This document shows, one piece after another, positions 17,746 through 24,769 of a DNA stretch of 26,905 nt. The notes below the pieces were generated by a model. It ran no database searches. It was given only the letters and a program-made list of their open reading frames with translations, and was not told the origin of the DNA. The translations under genes and the position numbers were made by a program. Source of the DNA: an uncultured Demequina sp. (lineage in GTDB: Bacteria > Actinomycetota > Actinomycetes > Actinomycetales > Demequinaceae); the NCBI GenBank assembly GCA_937925595.1, contig CALALQ010000282.1:1-26905 (forward strand), in the 5' to 3' direction. Position 1 is the stretch's first letter. Each line of letters begins with the position of its first letter.

Positions 17746-18675
17746 CTACTCCAGGTCGAGCACTGCAAATGCACGCACAGGGAAGGTCCCGAAGCCCTCG
17801 ATGGCGGGCGGAGCGGCGGTGAAGGTGGCCCCCGACGCGGGCAGCTCGTCAAGCCGCGTCAAGTGCTCCACGACATGCACGCCGGCAGCAAGAAAACCGG
17901 TGTGAGCAGGGCGTTCACCGCCTGACTCGGTGTCGTCGATGTTGAGGGAGTCGATGCCCACGAGCGCCGCCCCAGCCTCAATCAGCGCCGGCACCGCGTC
18001 GCGGTCGAGGAAGGGCGCGCCCACGCCGTATTGCGGTGTTCCAAAGTGCCGGTCCCAGCCCGTGTGGATCAGCACGGCCGCGCCGCGCACATCGCGATCG
18101 GCGAAGGCCAGCGGTCCGATTCCGCGACGGGCGGGGGTCCACGCATCCGCCAGGTGAAAGACCTCGGCGCGAAGGCCCACGAGCGTCGACAGGTCCAGTC
18201 CGGCCAGGTCTGTGCTGCCTTCGTAGCGGTGCCACGGCGAGTCGAGATACGTCCCGGTGTTGCCCAGCAGGGTGATGGTGTCCATCGCGAACTCGGTGCC
18301 TGGCGCGTAGCGCAGTCGCGAGTCTTCGCGCGTCAGGTATGGCGAGATCGTGGGTTCCGGCAGTCCCGGGTAGGTGACGAGGCCGTCACGAATGACGTGG
18401 GACAGGTCCACCACGCGCTGGCCCGACGCTGTGCCCGGCTCCGCGGCAGCGGTCGCCACCCCACGGCTTCCCTTGTGGGGCTCGTTGACGATGTCGAAGC
18501 GGGTGAAGTCCACGGAGCCGACGAGGGCCAGTCCCAAGTGCCGCACCAGGAGTGCCGCGACCTCGTCGCGCGTGACATCCGCGTGTGGCACGTCCAGCCG
18601 GAAGCCCTCACCCTCCAGCCGCCCGCCGTTGGCGAACGCGATGTGGAAGTCGAGGTGCGCCCGGTATTCGGTCAT
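17746..18675 (-). CDS. cyclase (kynurenine formamidase-like) with an extra N-terminal domain
   Basis: The 309-residue product has two parts. Residues 90-309 are a cyclase/kynurenine-formamidase domain: DLSHVIRDGLVTYPG (90-104), the metal-site region GNTGTYLDSPWHR (138-150), and later IGIDSLNIDD and HTGFLAAGVHVVEHL. These metal-dependent hydrolases open amides or lactones; the substrate here is unknown. Residues 1-70 form a separate small domain (HLDFHIAFANGGRLEGEGFRLD...EVAALLVRHLGLALVGSV), which I remember as a short stand-alone protein beside cyclases in other actinobacteria; here it is fused. The ATG at 18675 overlaps the stop of the exonuclease gene by 4 nt on the same strand, so both are probably co-expressed. 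Confidence 0.82.
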   Translation of the reverse strand: MTEYRAHLDFHIAFANGGRLEGEGFRLDVPHADVTRDEVAALLVRHLGLALVGSVDFTRFDIVNEPHKGSRGVATAAAEPGTASGQRVVDLSHVIRDGLVTYPGLPEPTISPYLTREDSRLRYAPGTEFAMDTITLLGNTGTYLDSPWHRYEGSTDLAGLDLSTLVGLRAEVFHLADAWTPARRGIGPLAFADRDVRGAAVLIHTGWDRHFGTPQYGVGAPFLDRDAVPALIEAGAALVGIDSLNIDDTESGGERPAHTGFLAAGVHVVEHLTRLDELPASGATFTAAPPAIEGFGTFPVRAFAVLDLE

Positions 18676-19391
18676 GCAGGGACTACCGCGTGGCAGATGG
18701 GCCATTCGGGGCTGGGGAAGTCGTCGGTCACGCCGCGGCTCTTGAGCCAACTGGTGAACTCCGTGGCCCACACGCGATGCGCCTCGACTTCCTGATCGTG
18801 GAGGTCGGCGAGTTCGACGGTCGCCAGGGTGGGGTAGCGGCCGGCGATCGCGTGCACCAGGTCCAGGGTCGCGAGCACGTCGGCGTCCGCGGCGTGCAGT
18901 TCATCAGCCACCACGGTCACGCCATAGGTGCCGCACATGTCGATGAGCTTGCGCTTGCCGCGGCGCCACCGGTCAAGGTGACGGTCGAGCACCAGCGGGT
19001 CCACCACGGGACGCACTCCACTGGGCAGGCGCTCGGCGAGCGTCGGCAGCCCGTGCCGCGCAAGTTCGGACTCGAGGATCGTGAGGTCGTACTGGACGTT
19101 GAAGCCCACTACGGGAATCCCGGCGCTGAGCGCTTCGGCGAGGATATTCGCGATCTCAGCCAGAGCGTCGGCCGGCTGCATGCCATCCATCTGGGCCATC
19201 GCTGTGGTGATGCCGTGCACGTCGGTGGCGCGCTCGGGAATGGGGACGCCAGGATCAATGAGCCACGTGCGCTGCGAGATCTCGCTTCCCGTGCGCGTGA
19301 TGAGAGCGGCCGTGACGATGCGATCGTGCAGGGGCGAGACGCCCGTCGTTTCGGTGTCAAAGCCCACCATGGGTCCGTCTAGCCAACTCAT
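18672..19391 (-). CDS. DnaQ-like DEDDh 3'-5' exonuclease domain protein
   Basis: This 239-residue protein contains all five DEDDh residues: D12 and E14 in GFDTETTGVSP, D102 in FNVQYDLTIL, and H166 and D171 in HAADADVLAT. It is therefore an active-looking exonuclease of the DnaQ/epsilon superfamily, acting on DNA or RNA. It lacks a clamp-binding or polymerase domain, so it is not clearly the replicative epsilon subunit; a repair or RNA role is equally possible. The ATG at 19391 is used because the upstream extension consists of the palindromic and tandem repeats. CACCCT (19398-19403) lies 6 nt before the ATG and could be a weak leaderless -10. The cyclase gene is coupled downstream. Confidence 0.88.
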   Translation of the reverse strand: MSWLDGPMVGFDTETTGVSPLHDRIVTAALITRTGSEISQRTWLIDPGVPIPERATDVHGITTAMAQMDGMQPADALAEIANILAEALSAGIPVVGFNVQYDLTILESELARHGLPTLAERLPSGVRPVVDPLVLDRHLDRWRRGKRKLIDMCGTYGVTVVADELHAADADVLATLDLVHAIAGRYPTLATVELADLHDQEVEAHRVWATEFTSWLKSRGVTDDFPSPEWPICHAVVPA

Positions 19392-19467
19392 GCTCCAAGG
19401 GTGGCACGAGCCACTGACACGGGCGCGGTGCCGCGCCAATCTGGGGACAACGGTCCTGCGCGCCTCG

Positions 19468-19573
19468 GAACGCTCCGCACGGACCGTGTGACTGGAGTGA
19501 CGCATGGGGCAGCGTTTATGGCCCGACGCTGTCTCACCTGTCACTTCCGTCTCACCGTCCGTGCGGAGCGTTC
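19468..19573. repeat. palindromic repeat (copy C, divergent relative) upstream of guaB3
   Basis: Perfect 17-bp arms 19468-19484 and 19557-19573 share TCCGCACGG with the element at the rimI/tsaD junction, and complementarity continues imperfectly inward for roughly another 15 bp. The total length of 106 bp is close to the 109 bp of copy A. It lies in the 256-bp gap between the exonuclease and guaB3, which contains no gene. Confidence 0.75.
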
Positions 19574-19585
19574 TGGTGGGGCCCG

Positions 19586-19621
19586 CGCTGGGGACCACGC
19601 TGGGCCCGACGCTGGGGCCGG
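19586..19621. repeat. 12-bp tandem repeat, three units
   Basis: CGCTGGG begins at 19586, 19598 and 19610, giving three 12-bp units that differ in their last five bases. It ends 15 bp before the guaB3 -10 box and covers its -35 position. Confidence 0.7.
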
Positions 19622-19635
19622 CCACGCGTCCCCGG

Positions 19636-19647
19636 TAGGCTGGGCAG
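19636..19647 (+). promoter_or_regulatory. -10 box of a leaderless promoter for guaB3
   Basis: TAGGCT (19636-19641) lies 6 nt before the GTG at 19648. No ribosome-binding site of normal spacing is present. Confidence 0.55.
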
Positions 19648-20772
19648 GTGAGCAACGAGATCGAGATCGGCCGCGGAAAGCGCGGCCGCAGGGCGTATTC
19701 CTTCGACGACGTGGCCGTGGTGCCGTCTCGCCGCACTCGCGACCCTCAGAACGTCTCGCTGCGCTGGCAGATTGACGCGTTCGAGTTCTCGATCCCCGTC
19801 ATCGCCGCTCCCATGGACTCGGTGATGTCTCCCGCGACGGCGATTGCGCTCGGCCAGCTCGGCGGCCTTGGCGTCCTCGATCTTGAGGGCGTGTGGACGC
19901 GTTACGAGGACCCCACCCCGCTGCTTGAGGAGATCGCGAGCCTCGAAGGCGCCGCAGCCATCACTCGCCTGCAGGAGATCTACGCCGAGCCCATCAAGGA
20001 TGAGCTCATCACCGCTCGTCTGCAGGAGATTCGCGCGGCTGGAGTGACCGTAGCCGGCGCGCTCAGCCCGCAGCGCACCCAGGAGCACTACGGCACCGTT
20101 CTCAAGGCGGGCGTCGACCTGTTCGTCATCCGCGGCACCACGGTGAGCGCGGAACACGTCTCTGGCGAGTCCGAGCCGCTCAACCTCAAGAAGTTCATCT
20201 ACGAGCTCGATGTCCCCGTCATTGTGGGCGGCGCCTCGACCTACCAGGCGGCGCTGCACCTCATGCGCACGGGAGCGGCGGGCGTGCTCGTCGGCTTTGG
20301 CGGCGGCGCGGCCCAGACCACGCGCACGTCGCTCGGCATCCACGCGCCTATGGCGACGGCGGTGGCCGACGCTGCGGCGGCTCGTCGCGATTACCTTGAC
20401 GAGTCGGGTGGCCGGTATGTCCACGTCATCGCGGACGGCGGCCTTGGCCGCAGCGGAGACATGGTCAAGGCCATTGCGTGCGGCGCCGATGCGTTCATGC
20501 TCGGCGCGGCCCTTGCCCGCGCGGAGGAGGCGCCCGGTGGCGGCTTCCACTGGGGTCCCGAGGCCTACCACCCTGAGCTGCCGCGCGGCGAGCGCGTCCA
20601 CGTGGGCACGGTCGGCACTCTCGAGCAGATCCTCGCCGGACCTGCGACTACCGCGGACGGCACCACGAACATCATGGGCGCCCTGCGCCGCTCAATGGCC
20701 ACCACGGGCTATAGCGACCTCAAGGAGTTCCAGCGGGTGGACGTTGTGGTCAGCCCGTACCAGCCGCACTAG
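19648..20772 (+). CDS. guaB3: GuaB3 family IMP dehydrogenase-related protein
   Basis: This 374-residue single-domain TIM barrel is related to IMPDH but has no CBS domains. Matching motifs are YSFDDVAVVPSRRTRD, APMDSVMSPATA, VHVIADGGLGRSGDMVKAIACGADAFMLG and the C-terminal GGLRRSMA-like segment (GALRRSMATTGYSDLKEFQ), as in mycobacterial GuaB3. At the position of the IMPDH catalytic loop (GPGSICTTR in guaB) it has VIRGTTVSAEHV, without cysteine, so normal IMPDH chemistry is not expected. Its function in actinobacteria is unsettled. The GTG start is fixed by the TAGGCT box 6 nt upstream and by the family N-terminus. Confidence 0.93.
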   Translation: MSNEIEIGRGKRGRRAYSFDDVAVVPSRRTRDPQNVSLRWQIDAFEFSIPVIAAPMDSVMSPATAIALGQLGGLGVLDLEGVWTRYEDPTPLLEEIASLEGAAAITRLQEIYAEPIKDELITARLQEIRAAGVTVAGALSPQRTQEHYGTVLKAGVDLFVIRGTTVSAEHVSGESEPLNLKKFIYELDVPVIVGGASTYQAALHLMRTGAAGVLVGFGGGAAQTTRTSLGIHAPMATAVADAAAARRDYLDESGGRYVHVIADGGLGRSGDMVKAIACGADAFMLGAALARAEEAPGGGFHWGPEAYHPELPRGERVHVGTVGTLEQILAGPATTADGTTNIMGALRRSMATTGYSDLKEFQRVDVVVSPYQPH

Positions 20773-20804
20773 CGAGCGGCTCGCCGGCCCCACGGGATGG
20801 TGCA

Positions 20805-20865
20805 TGACACCACGTGACACCACAAAGTGTTGACATGACACCACAGTGGTGTCATAGTGGTGACA
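20805..20865. promoter_or_regulatory. operator array: repeated TGACACCAC half-sites over the RHH gene promoter
   Basis: Direct half-sites TGACACCAC start at 20805, 20815 and 20836. Inverted ones (GTGGTGTCA and variants with one or two changes) start at 20827, 20846 and 20857. They recur every 9-12 bp, about one helical turn. The pair at 20836/20846 with one more base each side is a perfect palindrome (ATGACACCAC, A, GTGGTGTCAT; 20835-20855), lying between the -35 and -10 boxes. Arrays of this type are typical of ribbon-helix-helix proteins repressing their own gene. Confidence 0.85.
20830..20858 (+). promoter_or_regulatory. promoter of the RHH/HicB-like gene, leaderless
   Basis: A consensus -35 TTGACA (20830-20835), a 17-nt spacer and -10 CATAGT (20853-20858) are followed by 6 nt and the ATG at 20865. 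The spacer is filled by the operator palindrome, so repression by occlusion is likely. Confidence 0.75.
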
Positions 20866-21356
20866 TGGAACTTGAATCCTACGTTCGCGACCTGCAGCGA
20901 CAGCTCGTCGACGCTGCTGAGGCAGGAAGCGACACCGTCCGTGAAGCGGCAGAGCGACTCGCCCTGGGTCTCGACGCCGCAACGCGGCTCGTTCTGCTCG
21001 ACGCGCTGTCTGCAGCCGCCGCGGAGATCACGAGCGAGCTCGCGCCCGGTTCCGTTGATGTGCGCCTTCGCGGCCGCGATGTCGCGTTCGCAGTCAACCT
21101 CCCGGACACCGTTGACGACAGTGACTTTGAACCGGCCCCCTCAGCTCCGGTTGAAATCGCTGACGCCAACACCTCGCGGACAACAATCCGCCTCCCCGAT
21201 GCCATCAAGCAGCGAGTCGACGACGCCGCAGCGGCAGACGGCATGTCCGTCAACACGTGGATGGTCCGCGCCATAGCGGACGCCCTGGACAACAAGACAC
21301 AACGCTCCGCCGGTCGCTCCCGACGCGGCGACAGTTTCACCGGGTGGGCCGGCTAG
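20865..21356 (+). CDS. RHH/HicB-antitoxin-like DNA-binding protein
   Basis: The 163-residue protein has a helical, acidic N-terminal region (ELESYVRDLQRQLVDAAEAG...LLDALSAAAAEITSEL; 1-75), a short beta segment, and a C-terminal ribbon-helix-helix domain: TTIRLPDAIKQRVDDAAAADGMSVNTWMVRAI (about 103-136), the form seen in HicB/Arc-like antitoxins. A basic tail follows (RSAGRSRRG). It probably represses its own promoter through the half-site array. The start ATG is the one placed 6 nt after the -10 box; an upstream in-frame GTG at 20814 lies inside the operator. No HicA-type toxin is adjacent; a DUF4097 gene follows after 51 nt, a pairing I recall from other actinobacteria. The call as regulator is secure, as toxin-antitoxin partner it is not. 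Confidence 0.82.
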   Translation: MELESYVRDLQRQLVDAAEAGSDTVREAAERLALGLDAATRLVLLDALSAAAAEITSELAPGSVDVRLRGRDVAFAVNLPDTVDDSDFEPAPSAPVEIADANTSRTTIRLPDAIKQRVDDAAAADGMSVNTWMVRAIADALDNKTQRSAGRSRRGDSFTGWAG

Positions 21357-21407
21357 CCCGGCCTCCCGCACACCACGTACCCACCCCGCACACCGAAGGG
21401 CGAAGCC

Positions 21408-22253
21408 ATGCCTACTTTCCCCACCCTCACCCCCATCGACGTCGACATCAAGGTGCCTTCTGGCAGCGTCGAGGTCATCGCCAGCGACCGTCGCGATGCC
21501 ACGGTCACGGTGTCTCCCTCGAACCCCCGTCGCGAGCAGGATGTCCGCGCGGCGAACGAGACCATGGTCGAGTTCGATGGCCACCGTCTCACCGTCACCT
21601 CTCCCAAGCCTCGCCTCGCGATCTTTGGCCCCAACGAGTCGGTCGACATCAAGATCGAGCTCCCGGAGGGCTCCAACATCACGGCCGACGCTGGGTTCGG
21701 TCCGCTGCGAGCCACCGGCACCCTTGGGGTCACCAAGATCAAGAGCGCGCACGGCGAGATCGACTTGGGCACCACCGCGGATCTGGTCGCGCAGTCGTCG
21801 CATGGCCCCATCCGCGTCGGCGATGTGAAGGGTTCGCTCGAGGTCGAGTCCTCGCACGGTTCCATTCGCGTGAAGTCCGCGACGGGATCCGCGAAACTCA
21901 AGTCGTCCCACGGGCCCATCAGCCTTGGCGAGATCGGCGGCGAACTGTTCGTCAAGTCTTCCTACGGGGATCTGGAGATCGCTGCCGCGAGGGCGTCTGT
22001 CGCAGCGAAGACCGCCTACGGCGCGATCGAGATCGGCGAGGTCAGCGCCGGTGAGATCGACCTCGAGGCAGGCCACGGCGGCGTCACCGTGGGCATCCGC
22101 GACGGAGTGAAGGCCTGGCTCGAGCTGTCCTCGAGGCAGGGCCGCGTACGCAACGAGCTCGCGAACTCGGGGGCACCGGAGTCCGGCGACCAGACGGTCA
22201 GGGTCCTGGCCCACACCAACATGGGCAACGTGCGGGTCTACCGCGCAAGCTAG
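21408..22253 (+). CDS. DUF4097 family beta-strand repeat protein
   Basis: The function is unknown. The 281-residue protein has no signal peptide or membrane segment. The first 80 residues are an irregular beta region; residues about 90-250 contain seven repeats of about 19 residues, each with an [AS][SA][HY]G.[IL] turn (SAHGEID, SSHGPIR, SSHGSIR, SSHGPIS, SSYGDLE, TAYGAIE, AGHGGVT). This pattern predicts a parallel beta-solenoid, as in DUF4097 and adhesin-like repeat proteins. The ATG has a GAAGGGCGAAG ribosome site. It probably shares the transcript of the RHH gene and thus its autoregulation. Its stop codon directly abuts that of the convergent ABC-F gene. Confidence 0.85.
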   Translation: MPTFPTLTPIDVDIKVPSGSVEVIASDRRDATVTVSPSNPRREQDVRAANETMVEFDGHRLTVTSPKPRLAIFGPNESVDIKIELPEGSNITADAGFGPLRATGTLGVTKIKSAHGEIDLGTTADLVAQSSHGPIRVGDVKGSLEVESSHGSIRVKSATGSAKLKSSHGPISLGEIGGELFVKSSYGDLEIAAARASVAAKTAYGAIEIGEVSAGEIDLEAGHGGVTVGIRDGVKAWLELSSRQGRVRNELANSGAPESGDQTVRVLAHTNMGNVRVYRAS

Positions 22254-24101
22254 TTACTCGCTGAGTTCGAGCCAGCGCTCTTCGAGGGCGTCGCGCTCGA
22301 CCTCGGCCGCCCGGAGTTCCTCTGCGAGGGAGTTCAACCCCACATAGTCAGATTGGTCATGCGAGGCGAGGCGATCGTGGAGTGCCGCGATCGCCTCGCC
22401 TACGCGTGTGAGCTTGCGCTCCACGGCCTGCAGCTCCTTGGCTGCGACCCTCCGCTCCGCCGCACTCTGCGTCCGCACGGCATTTCCCGGGTGCGCCGGC
22501 GTGTCGCCCGCGTCAGCGGCGACGTCGGCCGATCTGCCGTGCGGACGCAGGGTGGGGGCCGATTGGCCGAAGGTTCCTACGCCTCCTGCGCCGCGGCGTC
22601 GGTCCCGCGAGAGCGCGACGTACTCATCCACTCCGCCCGGCAGGTGCCGCAGCCCGCCGTCGATCACCGCGTACTGCTCATCGGTGACGCGCTCCATGAG
22701 GTAGCGGTCGTGGCTCACCACCACGAGCGTCCCCGGCCACGCGTCCAGCAGATCCTCTAGCGCAGCGAGCATGTCCGTATCGAGGTCGTTGGTTGGCTCG
22801 TCGAGCACGAGCACATTGGGCTCGCTGAGCAGCACCACGAGCAGCTGCAGGCGCCGACGCTGTCCACCACTGAGCCGCCCCACGGGCGTCTTCAGCTGGG
22901 CACTGGAGAAGCCTAGCCGCTCGAGCAGCTGCCCCGGCGTGAGCTCGCTGCCATCAGCGAGCGTCACAGACGAGAAACGCTTCACAAGCGCCGACACCCG
23001 CTCGTCGGCATGCTCTTCGAGCTCCGCAAGCTGCTGCGACAGCGCCGCGACGCGCACGGTCATCCCTCGCTTCACGCGGCCGCTGGTGGGCTCGAGTTCA
23101 CCGGTCATGAGCCGCAGCAGCGTGGACTTGCCCGCGCCGTTCTCGCCGAGCAGTCCCACGCGCTGGCCGGGCCCGAGGTTCCAGTCGATCTCGTGGAGCA
23201 CCTCGCGCTCCCCGTATCTGACCGACGCTCGGATCAGTTCCACCACATCGCGGCCCAGGCGGGCGGTCGCCATCCGCTGCAGCTGGATGGCATCGCGCAC
23301 CGGGGGCACGTCGGCGATGAGCGCGTTGGCGGCGTCGATGCGGAACTTGGGCTTGGAGGTGCGCGCGGGAGCGCCGCGGCGCAGCCAGGCGAGCTCCTTG
23401 CGCATGAGGTTCTGTCGGCGCTGCTCCGTGACGTTCGCGATGCGCTCGCGCTCGACCCGCTGCAGCACGTACGCGGCGTATCCGCCCTCGTACTGATCCA
23501 CCGCGGCGTCGTGGACCTCCCACGTCGCGGTGGTCACCTCATCAAGGAACCAGCGGTCGTGGGTCACCACCACGAGCGCACCGCGCGACGCAGGCCAGCG
23601 CTGCCTGAGGTGCTCCGCTAGCCACGTCACCCCCTCCACGTCGAGGTGGTTCGTCGGCTCATCGAGGATCACCACGTCGTGGTCACCAACGAGCACGTGT
23701 GCCAACGCGACCCGTCGCTGCTGGCCGCCGGAGAGCTCCCCCACCACAGCGTCGGGCGGAAGATCCGGAACCAGGCCGGACATGACGTCGCGGATGCGCG
23801 GGTCCGACGCCCACTCGTGGGTGTCGCGCGAACCCACCACCGCCTCGACCACGGTGAGCGAGGTGTCCACATGGTCGCTTTGATCGAGAACGCCGACGCG
23901 GGTGCCGCGGGCGACCGTGACGCGGCCCGAGTGCGGCTGGAGCCGACCCGCGAGGATCTTCAGCAGCGTGGACTTGCCGGCGCCATTCGCGCCCACGATG
24001 CCGATGCGGTCGCCGTCGCCAAGGCCGACGGTGACGTCGGTGAGGACGGGACCGGTGCCGAAGTCGACGGACAGCGATTCCGCGCCAAGCAGGTGAGCCA
24101 C
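22254..24101 (-). CDS. ABC-F family ATPase (Uup/EttA-like) with an in-frame palindromic element
   Basis: This soluble, 615-residue protein has twin ABC domains and no membrane segments. NBD1: GANGAGKST (37-45), LSGGQQRR (123-130), LDEPTNHLD (146-154). NBD2: GENGAGKST (319-327), LSGGQRRR (410-417), LDEPTNDLD (433-441). A linker of basic helices (QRVERERIANVTEQRRQNLMRKE, here split: 214-236) joins them. The C-terminal region (546-615) is a coiled coil, as in Uup. ABC-F proteins act on the ribosome, in translation or antibiotic protection. Residues about 517-545 (TLRPHG... to AVRTQ) are encoded by a palindromic repeat element sitting in the linker before the coiled coil. The GTG start at 24101 is 6 nt after TACCCT. 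The exact ABC-F subtype is uncertain. Confidence 0.9.
   Translation of the reverse strand: MAHLLGAESLSVDFGTGPVLTDVTVGLGDGDRIGIVGANGAGKSTLLKILAGRLQPHSGRVTVARGTRVGVLDQSDHVDTSLTVVEAVVGSRDTHEWASDPRIRDVMSGLVPDLPPDAVVGELSGGQQRRVALAHVLVGDHDVVILDEPTNHLDVEGVTWLAEHLRQRWPASRGALVVVTHDRWFLDEVTTATWEVHDAAVDQYEGGYAAYVLQRVERERIANVTEQRRQNLMRKELAWLRRGAPARTSKPKFRIDAANALIADVPPVRDAIQLQRMATARLGRDVVELIRASVRYGEREVLHEIDWNLGPGQRVGLLGENGAGKSTLLRLMTGELEPTSGRVKRGMTVRVAALSQQLAELEEHADERVSALVKRFSSVTLADGSELTPGQLLERLGFSSAQLKTPVGRLSGGQRRRLQLLVVLLSEPNVLVLDEPTNDLDTDMLAALEDLLDAWPGTLVVVSHDRYLMERVTDEQYAVIDGGLRHLPGGVDEYVALSRDRRRGAGGVGTFGQSAPTLRPHGRSADVAADAGDTPAHPGNAVRTQSAAERRVAAKELQAVERKLTRVGEAIAALHDRLASHDQSDYVGLNSLAEELRAAEVERDALEERWLELSE
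22467..22550. repeat. palindromic repeat element (copy B) inside the ABC-F gene
   Basis: The 16-bp arms 22467-22482 and 22535-22550 (core CTGCGTCCGCACGGCA) are perfectly inverted and identical to the core of copy A. The right arm plus flank matches copy A at 21 of 22 bases. The unit is 84 bp, a multiple of three, and keeps the frame open across the linker of the ATPase. Confidence 0.85.
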
Positions 24102-24113
24102 CCGTAAAGGGTA
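24102..24113 (-). promoter_or_regulatory. -10 box of a leaderless promoter for the ABC-F gene
   Basis: On the minus strand TACCCT (24113-24108) is followed by 6 nt and the GTG at 24101. The methyltransferase gene upstream ends at 24127, so the ABC-F gene can be transcribed on its own. Confidence 0.5.
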
Positions 24114-24126
24114 GTCGCGTGAGGAG

Positions 24127-24738
24127 TCAGCGCCGGCGAAGCAGGATGACGCCGTCGCGCATTACGCCCGTCTCGCCGTCAGGGCTCACGGCTTTGCGCT
24201 CGCGGACGCCGAGTTCGACGACCGCCCACCGCGCGGGGTCCAGGTCAAGCTCGGCATAGTCGTCCTCCGGCGGCCGGAGTGCGGCGTGGGCGTGATGAGA
24301 CAGGTCGCTCCACCATGGAGCCTCGGCATGGGTCACCGTGAGGAAGTAGCCGCCGGGCGCCACCCATTCGGCGGCGCTGCGCAGGATTTCCATGCGCGGG
24401 AACTCCACCGTCGAGTGCAGGAAGGAGCTGGAGACCAGGTCGGCGGGCTCATCGGGTTCCCATTGCGACAGGTCAGCGGCGACGAAGCTCACCCCCTCGA
24501 CGCCCGCCGCGGCCTCGCCTGCCCGCGCGATCGCGGTGGGGGAGATGTCGACGCCGATCGCCGTCCATCCGTTCTGTGCGAGCCAGATTGCGTCGGCTCC
24601 TTCGCCGCATGCCATGTCGATCGCCGTGCCAGGGGTGAGGGCAGAGGCTACTGACACCAGCGTCGGGTTGGCCTCGCCCGACCACTTGCGCTCGCGATCG
24701 CGGTAACGGGTCTCCCAGTGCTCAGCGAGGTCGGACAT
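24127..24738 (-). CDS. class I SAM-dependent methyltransferase (TehB/thiopurine-like)
   Basis: This 203-residue protein has the fold's motif I in AIDMACGEGADAIWLAQNG (39-57) with the acidic residue in GVDISPTAIARA (D64 region), a post-I strand FVAADLSQW, and WVAPGGYFLTVTH as the later strand. The N-terminus EHWETRYRDRERKWSGEANP is typical of the small-molecule methyltransferases related to TehB and thiopurine methyltransferase, which detoxify metalloids or thiols. The substrate is unknown. It is divergent from an amidotransferase gene with overlapping promoters (TAGCCT at 24750-24745, 6 nt before this ATG). Confidence 0.83.
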   Translation of the reverse strand: MSDLAEHWETRYRDRERKWSGEANPTLVSVASALTPGTAIDMACGEGADAIWLAQNGWTAIGVDISPTAIARAGEAAAGVEGVSFVAADLSQWEPDEPADLVSSSFLHSTVEFPRMEILRSAAEWVAPGGYFLTVTHAEAPWWSDLSHHAHAALRPPEDDYAELDLDPARWAVVELGVRERKAVSPDGETGVMRDGVILLRRR

Positions 24739-24744
24739 GCGAGG

Positions 24745-24763
24745 AGGCTACCGGCAGTAGGCT
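24745..24763. promoter_or_regulatory. overlapping divergent leaderless promoters
   Basis: The minus-strand -10 TAGCCT (24750-24745) stands 6 nt before the methyltransferase ATG (24738). The plus-strand -10 TAGGCT (24758-24763) stands 6 nt before the amidotransferase ATG (24770). Only 7 bp separate the boxes, so each polymerase would cover the other's -10. Confidence 0.65.
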
Positions 24764-24769
24764 CCCGTC

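Noticed and set aside
20772..20784. GCGAGC/GCTCGC palindrome after guaB3 as a terminator
   Set aside because: The stem is only 5-6 bp with almost no loop and no T-run follows.
20814..20864. Longer N-terminus of the RHH protein from the GTG at 20814
   Set aside because: The extension is encoded by the operator half-sites and lies upstream of the predicted transcription start.
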